Assembly (NCBI GenBank): GCA_946807835.1
Contig: OX327702.1
Location: 62,001 to 126,000 of the forward strand
Source: Ailanthus altissimus
Taxonomy: Eukaryota; Streptophyta; Magnoliopsida; Sapindales; Simaroubaceae
DNA: 64,000 nt
Direction of reading: 5' to 3'
Below are positions 48,078-59,892 of the stretch, piece after piece. Below the pieces are notes generated by a model. That model made no database searches, had not been told where the DNA came from, and was given only the letters and a program-made list of their open reading frames with translations. Every line of letters starts with the position of its first letter. The first letter of the stretch is position 1. A program made the position numbers and the translations under genes.

Positions 48078-50007
48078 GTGTTTTTACCTCTAAATTAACT
48101 CATGTTATGTTTTGTATGATAGTACAAACACTTTGTCAGTTTTTAGATGAAACATGATGATGAAGATGGTGTATTTTTTGTTCTAATATGATTGTGCATT
48201 GATGCCAACTTATGTTCTCACATTAGTTTTTTATTTTTTAAAGAATTTTTGGAATGTAAAGCCAAATTTCAGTATATTGTTTGGTTGACTTCTATGACAT
48301 GTAGAACTAGCAAAGGCATATCCCAACATTCTGGAATGGATGCATAATCATATTTTTACCATTTTTCTCTATACATGGTCGTGCAGTTCTTTCATTTCTA
48401 TGTCCGTATTTAGCCTTCACTTTTCTCTTGTAAAGTTTTTAATGTGACTTTATCAGCCATCACTTTGCCAATATGAACATTTGATGTTGGTTTTAATTAA
48501 GATGACAGAGCATCCCAACTAGTTTCCTTATTAATTTCCTTTAGTTACCACTGCTTCAGACATTATATACATGCTTGATCTTGAATGTATACATCATCAT
48601 TCTATGCTTCATTGATCTGAGCACTCAATCATCAATGTCAGGGAACCCGTTCTTGTACGCAATTCCTCTCTTCTAAGTGGAATTTGTATTTTTTGCAGAA
48701 CATCAGAAAGTCAATTTTTTCACTTATCTTTGTTTCATTCCTAGCAAGCACCATTTTAGTTTTCTTTCTTTTTGCTAAAAGATCAACAGGGATTGTATGC
48801 CTGATTTAAAAGTTTCAGCAAATTATATAACACTTAACTCTCCAGCTTTTATAATAGTTGAAAAAAATATGGTTTATTGGTTTTTATCTCGCTGACAAAG
48901 CTTAAGAATCTTTTACAGCTTTTTTAACTTCTTCAATGTGGAACTGTCTTTATACTTGTACAACATAACTGGAATTTTGGAGTATCACATTGTTGATATT
49001 TGAACTACTTGGAGAGGGATGTGTAGCATGGGTCTTGGCTGATTATGTAGAGCATTACTTTTATAAATTCTTTGTAAGTAGATACCAAGTGGGTATATAA
49101 GGATTTTATTTATCATAATGAGAGGAAGTGTGAACTTTAGATAAAGAGAAGTATGTTCAATGAAGTTTGAGCTGACTGAAGAATTGTAACTCAAGTGCAA
49201 ACTGCAAGAGTGCTTTCGCAGAGTTAGAGGAAGGAGGAAGCAAAAGCAGGAGGTTCTGGTTTTAGCTGCCTAGAGTATCTGAATTTGGATTCTTAGGTAC
49301 CTTTTCTATCCTCGGTGGGGTAACTTGATTTTTGAGTGCTTGATTTTACTCCAAAAGTTGTTTTATTATTGATTGGTTGGTTTTATGTTTTATATTTGCC
49401 TCATTAAAGATTGCTAGAACTTTTTGTATGCCTTTTATGATATTGGCTATTAACTAATGCATTCTATCCCTATCTGGATTCATCAACTCCCTCTCTTTTT
49501 TTCCGAGATACTGGCTATCATATTCTTCCTTGTGGTGCTAATGTACACTATTGTACAACTATGATGTTTTCTCACGTGGATGTATCTGTCTTTTTGGTGT
49601 TTATTTGAAATCTTATAGACAGATAAAAAGATTTGTAGAATTTTTTGTGATTAGCACGACAGAAGTCCTGCATGTTATAGTTAACCAATGATTTTTCAAT
49701 TAGAATTCCTTGATCCTTTTTCATTGGCTTCAAAATCTTTACATGTTCATTCAAATTATTGTCTATACTTGTTTTCTCCCTGGTCCTACATTTGATCCAT
49801 GTTATTACTTTCTTTCGTATGGAAACAGTTTAATTTCTTTGCACAAACCACTTTATAGGGAAGAAAAAAATGGTTTCTCAAATACCCCTTTTTCATTTTA
49901 AGTACCTAGTCACTTATTTGTCTTGTGCTTGATACTCCATCTTTGTTTGATCCTTTCATTTCCTTCCCCATGCAGCTGTGCACTAGTTAGGCAATTATTT
50001 GTCCCTT
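48078..50007. other. Spacer downstream of plastid L17
   Basis: It contains the L17 3' UTR and AT-rich DNA with T-rich runs. No gene or element boundary was seen before the target repeat of the copia element at 50008. Confidence 0.5.
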
Positions 50008-50012
50008 TATAT

Positions 50013-50182
50013 TGTGAGAGTAATTGAGAGAAGAAGACTTGTATATTTCTCTTCTTATTTACAAGTAGAAATGATGCAAGTATTTATAGAAAGAAGGAAG
50101 TCATTTAATTTTTATTCTACAACTATTATTTATTACTTAACAACTACCAACTACTTTTACAACTAATTACTATACTTTAACA
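50013..50182 (-). repeat. 3' LTR of the copia element
   Basis: This 170-bp repeat starts TGTGAGAGTAATTG and ends CTTTAACA on the plus strand. It is the 3' LTR in element orientation. Confidence 0.95.
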
Positions 50183-50193
50183 CTCCCCCTCAA
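50183..50193 (-). other. Polypurine tract of the copia element
   Basis: On the minus strand TTGAGGGGGAG directly precedes the 3' LTR. Confidence 0.85.
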
Positions 50194-53100
50194 GCTAGAG
50201 CATATAAATCATATGCGCCAAGTTTGTTATAAATAAAATCAATTTAAGGACCTCGGAGAGATTTAGTAAGGATATCTGCTAGTTGATCGTTTGAGCTGAC
50301 ATAACTAGTGGAGATACTGCCAGATAAAATCTTCTCTCGAACAAAATGGCAATCAATTTATATATGTTTTGTCCTTTCATGAAACATTGGGTTGTATGAA
50401 ATGTGAAAGGCAACTTGATTATCATAAAGTAATTTCATCTGTGATATATCTGCAAATTTTAGCTCTTGGATTAACTGTTTCAAACATATAAGTTCACATG
50501 TTGCTAAAGCCATTGCACTTGACCTAGAACAACAGCTTGCTTCTTACTTTTCCAAGATACAAGATTTTCTCCAATAAGAACACAATATCCAATGGTAGAA
50601 CGTCTATCTGATGGAGATCCTGCTCAATTAGCGTCCGAGTATCCAACAACCTACGTATGACTCTTATTCTCATATAACAAACCTTTACCTGGTGCACCCT
50701 TGATATATTGTAGGATTTGAATAACCGCATCCCAATGAGTGTCATATGGAGATTGCAAAAATTGACTGACAACACTAACCGAAAAGAAAATATTTGCCCG
50801 TGTGATAGTGAGATAATTAAGTTTATTAACTAGTCTCCGATATCTCCTAAGGTTTGCAAGAGGCTCCCCCTGTCCAAGTAGAAGGTTAGTGTTAGGATCC
50901 ATGAGAGAGCTTATGGGTTGGCAATTCATCATCCCTGTTTCTTGAAGAATATCCAAAGTATACTCTCATTAAGAAATAGCAATCCCAGAGCTAAACTGAA
51001 CTACCTCAATACCAAGGAAGTATCTAAGTAATCCTAGATCTTTGATCTGAAAATGATGAAACAAGTGGTTTTTTAATTGCTTAATATCATCTTGATCATT
51101 TCCTGTTATGACAATATCATCAACGTAGACTACCAAATATATACATTGGCCTTGTGGTGTATGCATATAGAAAACAGAGTGATCTGACTGACTTCGAATC
51201 ATGCCAAACTCTTGGATGACAGTGCTGAAACGACCAAACCAGGTATGAAGAGATTGTTTTAAACCATACATTGAGCAACAAAGTTTACATACTAAACCAG
51301 ACTCTCTTTGAGCAACAAAATCAGGTGGTTGCTCCATATAGATTTCTTCTTGAAGTTCACCATGGAGAAATGCATTTTTGATGTCGGATTGGTGCAACGG
51401 CCATTGGCGAATAGCAACCATAGATAAGAACAACCGAACATATGACATTTTAGCCACAGGAGAGAAGGTGTCAGAATAATTCAGGCCATAAGTTTGTATG
51501 TACCCTTTGGCAACCAACCGTTCTTTCAACCTATCAACCTAACTATTGGGTCCAATCTTAATAGTATAAACCCAACGACAACTAACGACGGAGTGGCCAG
51601 GAGGCAATTGGACTAATTTCCATGTTCCATTATTGTGTAAAACAGTTATTTCTTCAACCATTACTTGACACCACTCAGGATATGAAAGAGCATCACGGAG
51701 AATGGTAGGGATAGAGATAGAGGATAAAGTAGACATAAAAGCATAATATGGTAAACACAGTCGATGATAACTAAGAAAATTATATATAGGATAAGGATTG
51801 CGAGTGGAGCGTATACCTTTACGGGCAGCAATGGAAAATTGGTCAGCAAATGGTAGGACCTCAGTAGGAGAGTGATCGGGAGCAAGAAGTGAGTCGGCGG
51901 GAACCTTAAATGCTGCAGAAGCGGTATCACTGTCATCACTTGTAGGAAAAAAAGGAACAAGACTTTTATTAGTCGGAGAGGGACAATCCTTAGGAGAAGA
52001 ATTATATTGTGGGACAGGTACAGGTTCAGTGTTTGACTCAGGAGGAGGAATAATATAAGGAACTGGAAGAGCCTATGTGATTGACATATATTCTAAAGCA
52101 GAGGAAGAAAAAAAAGGGGAAGACTCAAAAAATGTAACATCAGTATAGAGGAAATGACGTCGGATGTCAGGAGAATAACACTTATATCCTTTCTGAAGAT
52201 GTGAGTAGCCAAAAAAATACATTTGATAGACTGAACGGATAATTTGTCTTGACCATGAGAGAAGACATAGACAAAACATGTACAGCTAAAGACACGTGGC
52301 AGAAGAGAAAACAATGGTTGATCAGGATACATAACAGAATAAAGGATCTGATGTTATAACACGGAGGAGGGCATTCGATTTATCAAAAAATAAGCAGTAA
52401 GAATAGCATCCGCCCAAAAACGAAGAGGAACATTATTATGTAGAAGTAAAGTGCAGGCAGTTTCAATGAGATGTTTATTCTTACGCTCAACAACTCTATT
52501 TTGTTATAGAGTATAGACACAAAAAGACTGATGTAAGATGCTCAGAGAAGGCATAAATTTAGTAAAAAGAGCAGAAAAATATTCACATGTATTATTATTA
52601 TGCAATATACGGATGGTAGTGAAAAATTGTGTTTTAATTTCAGCACAAAAAAACTCAAAGATGAAAAATAATTTAGAGCGATCTTTCATAAAAAAAAATC
52701 AAGTGTAACGCGAATAATCATCAATAAATGTAACAAAGTATTTGAAACCTAAAACAGAGGAGACTCGACTAGGACCCCAGACATTTGAGTGAACTAATGC
52801 AAAAGGGGATGCAGCTCGATTATTGACACGCTATGGAAACGATCCACGAGAGTGTTTCCAAGCTAACAAGACTTACAATTGAAAGACGATAGCCTAGAGA
52901 GACCTGTAACCATTTTTCGAAGTTCTAACATTTTTGGATGTCACAGACGATTATGAAGAAGTGTTGGTGATTCAGTGACAGTGCATGCAATAGATGGTTG
53001 AGGAATACTTAGATGATAGAGCCCCTGTGACTCATGACCTACGTCAATCGTCTTTCCTGTACTGTGATCCTGGATAAGAACAGAGTCAGTAACAAAGGTG

Positions 53101-53348
53101 ATTGCACAGTTTAAAGAGCAAGTGAGTTTACTGACAGAAATAAGATTAAAATGACAATGCAGTATATAAAGAATAGATTCTAAAAGTAAGGAAGGAAGAG
53201 GATGTGCTCGACCAACTACTTGAACAGTAGTTGTAGACCCATTAGCTAAAGTGACATATGGCAATAATCTAAATGTAGAAGTATAAGAAAGTAATTGGAG
53301 GTTATAAAAAATGTGATTATAGGCACCAGAATCAAAGACCTAAGGTCT
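50194..53348 (-). pseudogene. copia pol (protease, integrase, reverse transcriptase), disabled
   Basis: The protease site VFDSGAYNHI is at about 53310-53340, preceded by a TAG where copia proteins have a tryptophan. A GAG-pre-integrase segment with HFNLISVSKLTCSL lies near 53130-53165. Integrase follows (about 52850-52050) with stops and shifts. Reverse transcriptase is open at 51529-50969 with SDIKNAFLHGEL and YVDDIVI (about 51115-51140). A segment downstream (50956-50524) continues toward RNase H. Several stops and frameshifts separate these blocks, so no complete product is expected. Confidence 0.92.
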
Positions 53349-54223
53349 TAAAAAAGAGGGTTGAGCAAGATAAGCGACCGATTTACCAGTATATGCAACG
53401 GAGGCTGTGGAAGAGGTAGACTACTTAGCCGCTTGGTATTTAAGATATTCCTTATAGTCAACACCGGTGAGAGTTACGGATGGAGGGTGCCTGTTTGTTT
53501 TAGAGTTCTCAGTAGCAGTTATATTTGCTCACAAATCGGAAAGAATGATGAACGAGAAAACAATTGAGAAGTTCTACAATCCAGAAACAGGTTTCCGGCG
53601 CCGACGACAGCAAGTGGCCAGGGATTTGGTTTGCCGATGTTGCCTAAATCTATTGGCGCTGGCGGTGAGGACTCACACTCGCAGGAAGATGAGATCGGCA
53701 ATCATGCGACGGCAGGGGAGAGGCGGCGCGTCAAGACGCGGCCGGCAGCCGATGAGTGTGCGGCTACTGGTTTTAGGTCACCGGCTTCGTCTGAGTCCAG
53801 TGACACTGGCGGTGAGATCTCACGTGTGCCGGAAAGAAGCAGATCAGTGGTTAAAGATCGCCGAAGAGGAGTATTGTTGCCAGAGTGTGGAAGCGCGTCT
53901 GGCGGCCAGTGAGGATTGGGCTGTTGTAGACCTGATCACCAGCGCCTTTTGAGGTCAACGGTGGTGGCCGGGAACTGTATGACCACTAAAAAATAGTACG
54001 GTCGCCGAAGAGTGTTACTGCTGCTAGTGTGTAGAGGCGCATCTAGCGATGCTTCCGACGACGATTTCTCTGGTCTTGCCGGTGAGAACCTTCTTAGGTC
54101 ACGGCCACGGGAAAAAGTGAGCACGGTTGCCGGAAAATAGATGGGCAGTGCTGTCGAAAAATAGACAAGCAGTATTGCAAGAAAAATTCACAAGTTAGAA
54201 GCCAAGAGTTGGCTCTAATTCCA
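53349..54223 (-). other. Leader region of the copia element, primer-binding site at right end
   Basis: Next to the 5' LTR (54206-54223) the minus strand reads TGGAATTAGAGCCAACTC, a two-change version of the initiator tRNA-Met site. The rest is GC-richer than its surroundings and contains repeated GCCGGCAA-like and CTCACCGGC motifs. Gag is not recognisable, so this appears to be leader joined to the protease region by deletion. Confidence 0.65.
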
Positions 54224-54393
54224 TGTAAGAGTAATTGAGAGAAGAAAACTTGTATATTTCTCTTCTTGTTTATAAGTATAGATGATACAAGTATTTATAG
54301 AAAGAAGGAAGTCACTTAATTTTTACTCTACAACTACTATTTATTACTTGACAACTACCAACTACTTTTACAACTAATTAATATACTTCAACA
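54224..54393 (-). repeat. 5' LTR of the copia element
   Basis: This 170-bp repeat starts TGTAAGAGTAATTG and ends CTTCAACA on the plus strand, followed at once by the target repeat TATAT. Confidence 0.95.
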
Positions 54394-54398
54394 TATAT

Positions 54399-55599
54399 GT
54401 TATTCCTTTTTCATGAGTTTTTTTTTTTTTTGCCTTGCTGCTAACCACACTCTGTTGATAGTCAGTAAAACCCAGCTGCATTTGGCTTCTGTAGTGGTTT
54501 CGTTTCTTCATTCACCAACAAATGACTGGAGGTAATTACAGTATTTATATTGAATGTGCGAGACTCTTAATTCCTTTCCATGTGCATAGAAATAGATGTG
54601 AAAGATATTCCAAGTCCGTTATTACATCAGCTTAGGCAGCATTTTGGAAGTGGATGTGTAAACACATGCAGAAACTTTAACGTTTCTGGAAAATGAGGGC
54701 TTTTCTTTGGCACAGATTCTTGAGTTTGCTTCATTTCCTATCTAGATATTTCATATTCATGGACTCACAATCCTAGGTGGTCCATTTGGATGGTTGGGCA
54801 TGAATATCAAAAGACTGGTTTGATGATACTTCTCTTTCTTCTGTTCATGATGACATAAGCGTGTTTGTTTGCATGTATTTATTTGGCTTTTAGTTTATAG
54901 TGGTCTGATAATAGGAACGACTAACCAGTGAAATGAAGTTCAATTTCTCTATTTTCTCCCAATAATTTTGCCCCCTCTACTTACTTTCCCCTATTTTGTT
55001 CATATGCATGGTGAAGAAAATTCAATAACATTTATCTTATTTGTGGATGCATTTTAATCATTACATAACCGTGATTTGTGATTTTGATGTTTTAAAATAG
55101 AATTAGGACTTCTGGACCTGTATATTTGTGATGGAACATAGTTCTGTGATCTTTATTTGCAGTTCAAAAATATGTGAAAAAGGGAAAATTTTGAAATACA
55201 TGGAAACAGCATAAATATGTTAAATCTGGTTTAAGTTTTCCAAGGTTTTTTTGGCTGAAAGTCTTGTTGTGCTTGATCAACATCATGGTTTGTCTTGTTG
55301 ACATAAATATGGCCGAATAATTGGACCTCAAATATTGAAATTCATGATATAGACTATAGAGATAGCGATGGGGACACACCCCATGTTTGGCTGTGTGCTT
55401 GTGGCTTTCTTGTTTAGAAGTTGATGATATCTTTTGTTATTATAACATGATGTGTGTGGTGGTGTTAAGCAGATAAAGCAGGAAAAGTTGAACAAGTAAC
55501 CGCAGAAGCTTTTATTCAGAGAAACAGAAGGTTGGAGTGAACAGATCCCAGCTAATGAATGCAAGATAAAGGAGTGGGCTGGTGGCCAAAGGATGGACA
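54399..55599. other. Spacer between copia and LINE insertions
   Basis: AT-rich DNA with T-runs; no gene or repeat boundary seen. Confidence 0.5.
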
Positions 55600-55615
55600 A
55601 AGGTATGGCTAGTTT

Positions 55616-56384
55616 TTTTTTGGTAAGTAAGAATTTTATAAATGCTAAATTCAGCAAATATTACAAGAAAATTAAATGCGACAAGTTAAGACCTTGCAAC
55701 TCCTAGAATTATTAGTACATTTATCACCCAGTTGCAATGTGATCTATCACTTGGCCATTGACAGCACTTATACATCTAATCCAGACAACATCCTTAATGT
55801 TTTGATGGACATCACTTGTAGAAGGCGTTTTCTGTTTAAAGACCACCAGGTTTCGCTCTCTCCAAATAAAATAGATTGTAGCACAAAATGAGACTCGTCT
55901 GATCTTGTTGAGAATAGACTTGCCATTGGATTTTCTACAAAGATAGGAGATTACTCGTTGCCATCTGTCCGGGCATTGGGTGAGCTGACACGCTATAAGG
56001 ACTTTATGCCATATTTCACTACTAAAGCTGCATTGAAAAAATAAGTGTGGAATTGTCTCCTTATCGCAACCACAAAGGGGGCACTCATCTGAAGGAATAA
56101 TCCCCCATTTTTTTAGTCTGTCCCTTGTAAACAATCTGTTCTTCAATGCCAACCAAGTAACGAAACTGTGTTTAGGCATATGTTGCATTCCCCATATCAG
56201 TTGATACCATCCCACCTTAGCCTCCTTAATCTTGAGACCCTTCCATGTACTCGCAATAGAAAATTTTGCATTGGAGCTTGCTGACCATGAAATTCTATCC
56301 TCTCTTTCAGTAATTGAAAATTTTTTGCGTAGGTGATCCCATACCTGAGCAGTGTACTCATCCAAAGGATCCGAGAAGTTCCAG
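55616..56384 (-). mobile_element. 5'-truncated LINE insertion
   Basis: A 769-bp insert is bordered by perfect 16-bp direct repeats (AAGGTATGGCTAGTTT at 55600-55615 and 56385-56400). On the minus strand it ends in a short poly(A) (plus-strand T-run at 55616-55621), the mark of target-primed insertion. The interior codes for the C-terminal part of a LINE reverse transcriptase protein. The 5' portion is missing, as is usual for LINE copies. Confidence 0.93.
55724..56365 (-). pseudogene. LINE ORF2 C-terminal fragment with zf-RVT domain
   Basis: An open stretch of 213 codons runs without stop to the natural end. It contains the reverse-transcriptase-associated zinc-binding region: W-x-L-x-x-K-N-R-L-F-T-R-D-R-L, then CPLCGC (C-x2-C) and HLFFQC (H-x4-C). 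This matches the zf-RVT module at the C-terminus of plant non-LTR elements. Endonuclease and polymerase domains are absent through 5' truncation. The intact frame suggests a fairly young copy. Confidence 0.9.
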
Positions 56385-56400
56385 AAGGTATGGCTAGTTT

Positions 56401-58929
56401 AATTGTGAGTTGGGAATTTATGGGAATGGAATCATCTTTTTTGTTGTTAGGGAGAGAATGTACAGATGGGTGGTATTGGCATATGGTAATGGTGAGCAAT
56501 GCTAGAATTTGGCGTCTTTGCATTTTGCTAGTGGAGGTAGGTGCCTGTCACTGTCCCCATAAGCATATTGATATTCCTGCAACTCCTCCGTTTCAAAGCC
56601 TTGCCTTTTTACATATTCCTTGCCTTCACAACTCTTTTTACATTACATAGTGAGTTTTATGATTTTGATTTCTCTTGTGTTATAATGATGAGTACTGCTT
56701 TTATCTTTAAGGATAAAAAGGTAAGAATAAACTCAGTGAGAGCTGGCTGATAGTAATTGATGGAAACCCCAGAAAATGAATCAGTGGAGTAGAAAATACA
56801 ACACAAGCCTCTTTATTCGCTAAGGCTACCGCCCACAGACCATCTCCAAAAATATTTCCCAACGTAAAATAATTGATTCGTTGCCAACGGATATGATTTT
56901 GTCGCGCATTCTTGGTTCTTAGCTTAGCATGTCGATTGGAATCTAATAACTGTTGGATGGAGTTGATTTTTAAAAAAATAAATGTTAATCATAGTATTAA
57001 CAGTTGACAAGTAACTTCTAGAAATATGTTAAGTATGTCATGTTTAAAGCTTTTACCATTTCAAATAAAAATTAATATGAATTTTTTTATCATATGAAAT
57101 TAGGGTATATTCAGTATGCAACGACTGTCTGCTGAGTGCTGTTCTAACTTTTTTGTTCCTTTTTTTTTTTTTTAAAGTTTTTAATTGCATATCTTAACTT
57201 AAACATTGTATTATAAAGTGTTTAAAATTAAGGTAAGCAACGAAAAATTTAGAACAAACAATAAAAATTAAGAACAACTACATAACAGAATGATTCGTGA
57301 AAATAAATGAAACTCTTTTACAATTTTAATATTTCAAATTCTCAATATATTTAATTAATATTTTTAGAAAATTTATTAATTAATAATACAAGTAAATATT
57401 TATTCCTTAAATTTGTATCTTCTTCTGCTTCAAGCAACAATTAAAAAAAAAAGTCCGAATTCAGCTATTATTTATCATATTGATTGGATGTAAAGCTAGT
57501 AAATACTAGAGGTGTGGTGGGTGGAGATCAACATCTACAGAAAAGTCAAATTTCATCACTTGGCAATTTGCACCAATGGGAATTGCATTTGCAATTTGAT
57601 AATGGCAATAGGCAATAGGCAATAGGCATTTGCTTGCTAATTGGCTTTCCTCGCATTACCTATCCCAAACTCCGCGTGACAAGTTGACTTTTGTGCTTGT
57701 TTCGTTGGTACATCAAGAATCGGGATGAGGTGCCCACTACTAGCTTTAGCCACCACCACCACTACGAGGGAGGCCCGAGTTTTAAGAGAGATTAGGTTTC
57801 GGCACTTTTGATATTTAATAATTAGCCTTTAGATGCCATGTTAACATCAACTCAATACAACCTGCACTCGGGTCGGGAACTTTATTGTTTTTCTTATATG
57901 CGGCTTATTCATAATGGTTATTCGATAATGTCTTGTTTATGTAAGTGGATTTTAAATTTTATAATTTTGTAAATATAGCACTACTTATTGTTATCATTTA
58001 ATTTGTAATTCTACGGTAATAACTTTTAACTATTAATGTTAATAAATTAAAAGATGCAGAGTGCTAATACCAATACCTTACTTACATTAGATTTGATCCA
58101 ATCTATTGGATGATGGAAGTCAGAGGTCAAACTGGCTCCAGCAAGATAGAAGGAGTCGCACAAACAAGCCCGGCCAATCGCATAATTATTAAGCTTTTAT
58201 TTTAATATTAATTATTATTCTCGCTATTAAAACAATAATAGTACCAGAGAAAAAATATCTGAGAACAAAATCAGGGCTACTCGACACCTGTCCTCCCATT
58301 CGCCACCGCAAATCAGTCCTCAGCCACACAAATTTAACTTTGTTTATACATACTATTATTATATTCGCCTTTGAAGTAAACATAGTGGAGGCTAATATAT
58401 TTAATTAATTAAAATGATTTCTTATCCTTATGAGTGAGGGAGACTGAATATAAATATTATTTTATTTATAAAAAAATGATCTAATATTTTGTTCTTATTC
58501 TTATCATCAACATCGACCAGGACCATCACTCACCCCACCCATCGCCTTCCCCCCTTTTCTTTATTCTCTCCGTCCGATAAAATATCAAATGTTCGTGTTG
58601 ACGTCACGTGATTGCTCACTCATGTTAGACTTAAGACTTTTGTTTCTATTTTCTTTTTTCTATCGTCGGTCACTCATTTATTTTTTATTATAAAATTTAA
58701 AATAAAAATAAAAATAAAAATTTTCATCTACAAAATACTAATTTTTATACCTTATTTTTATTCAAATTTAAAAAATCGTAAGAACAAAATACATTCACAA
58801 CTTTTAAAACTAGCCGTACTACTATAGAATATTAAACCAACTCACCCGTTTTACTATAGAAAGAAGAAAAAAGAAAAGAAAACTCACCCGTAACCCATGA
58901 CCCGAGCCCATATTCTGTAATCTGTAGTA
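56401..58929. other. Spacer and upstream region of LURP-one-related gene B
   Basis: No gene recognised. A short array of GGCAATA (57604-57628) and AT-rich runs are present. Confidence 0.5.
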
Positions 58930-58937
58930 TATATAAA
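58930..58937 (+). promoter_or_regulatory. TATA box of LURP-one-related gene B
   Basis: TATATAAA lies 196 bp before the ATG at 59126. A 5' UTR of about 165 bases would result; TTTCAG at 59105-59110 leaves open a short 5' UTR intron. Confidence 0.5.
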
Positions 58938-59125
58938 TGCGTGCATCCTTTCAATCGATTTATTCAAGCAAAAACTTTGGGACAAGCGAGTAGGTGACCT
59001 TCTCTCTTTTTCCTCTGTAGACTCCGATCTTAATCTTCCATAAAAGTGTAGAGTGGGTTGCAGGTAGTTTACCTGATACTTTACTAGACTTTAGGCTGGA
59101 TCCATTTCAGTGTTTGAATTTAGGA

Positions 59126-59892
59126 ATGACAAAGGTTTATCCCAACGCCAACGTAGCAGCAGCAGCAGCCGCCACTGCCACCCCAACCTTCGGCGCAGTC
59201 ACCGCCAAGTCCGACGGCAGTGCGGTGATGCTAACAGTCTGGAAGAAATCTCTTCTATTCAACTGTAACGGATTTACGGTGTATGACGGCAGGGGTAATC
59301 TCGTATTTAGGGTTGATAACTACATGCAAGGCCATAAGGGTGAAGTCCTACTCATGGACGCCACCGGCAAGCCTCTTCTTACCATCCGCCGCAAGGTACT
59401 TATCTATTCATCAACCCTAATCTCCCTTTGGATTTGTGACGATGATGATGCTAATGTTAAATTATATGCATGTGTGAATTAATTCAGAGGCTAAGCCTTG
59501 GAGACAACTGGCTGGTATACGACGGAGAAACTAACGTCAACCCGCGATTCTCCGTCAGGAAGCACGTCCGTATCCTTAACAACAAGTGCTTGGCATACGT
59601 CAGCGCAACCGCTGGTGATGGAACGGGATCGCAACGCTCGTCGTCGTCGTCAAACAACAAGAACGTGATTTATCAGATAGAGGGGTCGTACCCGCAACGA
59701 TCTTGCGCCGTGTACGATGGGAAGAGGAGGTGCGTGGCAGAGATCAAGAAAAAAGAGGCCGTTAGAGGAGTGGCGTTTGGGATCGATGTGTTTCAGCTGA
59801 TAGTACAGCCGGAAATCGATACGGCTGTTGGTATGGCGCTCGTCATCCTGCTCGACCAGATGTTCGGATCTTCCAGACGCTTCTCCTTATGA
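59126..59892 (+). CDS. LURP-one-related protein (gene B)
   Basis: Two exons, 59126-59395 and 59488-59892, give 224 residues beginning MTKVYPNANVAAAAAATATP. LTVWKKSLLFNCNGFTVYDGRGNLVFRVDNY and the second-exon pattern (LSLGDNWLVYDGE, YQIEGSYPQRSCAVYD, FQLIVQPEIDTAVGMALVILLDQM) match the LOR/DUF567 family with a Tubby-like fold. The intron follows the ..L.TIRRK segment, the same place as in the gene at 33385-34559. The start is taken at MTKVYP rather than an ATG four codons upstream because family members start there. An alanine-rich stretch follows the start. Function is not established. Confidence 0.93.

Larger units (their letters stand above)
50013..54393 (-). mobile_element. Ty1/copia retrotransposon, degenerate
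   Basis: The 4381-bp element has 170-bp LTRs and perfect 5-bp flanking repeats TATAT (50008-50012 and 54394-54398). On the minus strand it has a primer-binding site, a GC-richer leader, a protease remnant, integrase, reverse transcriptase with YVDD and part of RNase H, then a polypurine tract. Integrase before reverse transcriptase defines the copia order. The two LTRs differ at about 13 of 170 positions by eye. No recognisable gag remains between the leader and the protease. Confidence 0.95.

Noticed and set aside
53467..53952. 161-codon open frame on the plus strand in GC-richer DNA
   Set aside because: It lies in the copia leader on the opposite strand; GC-rich DNA yields long chance frames and no family is recognisable.
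57604..57628. GGCAATA short tandem repeat
   Set aside because: Only about three units; too short to treat as more than a minor microsatellite.
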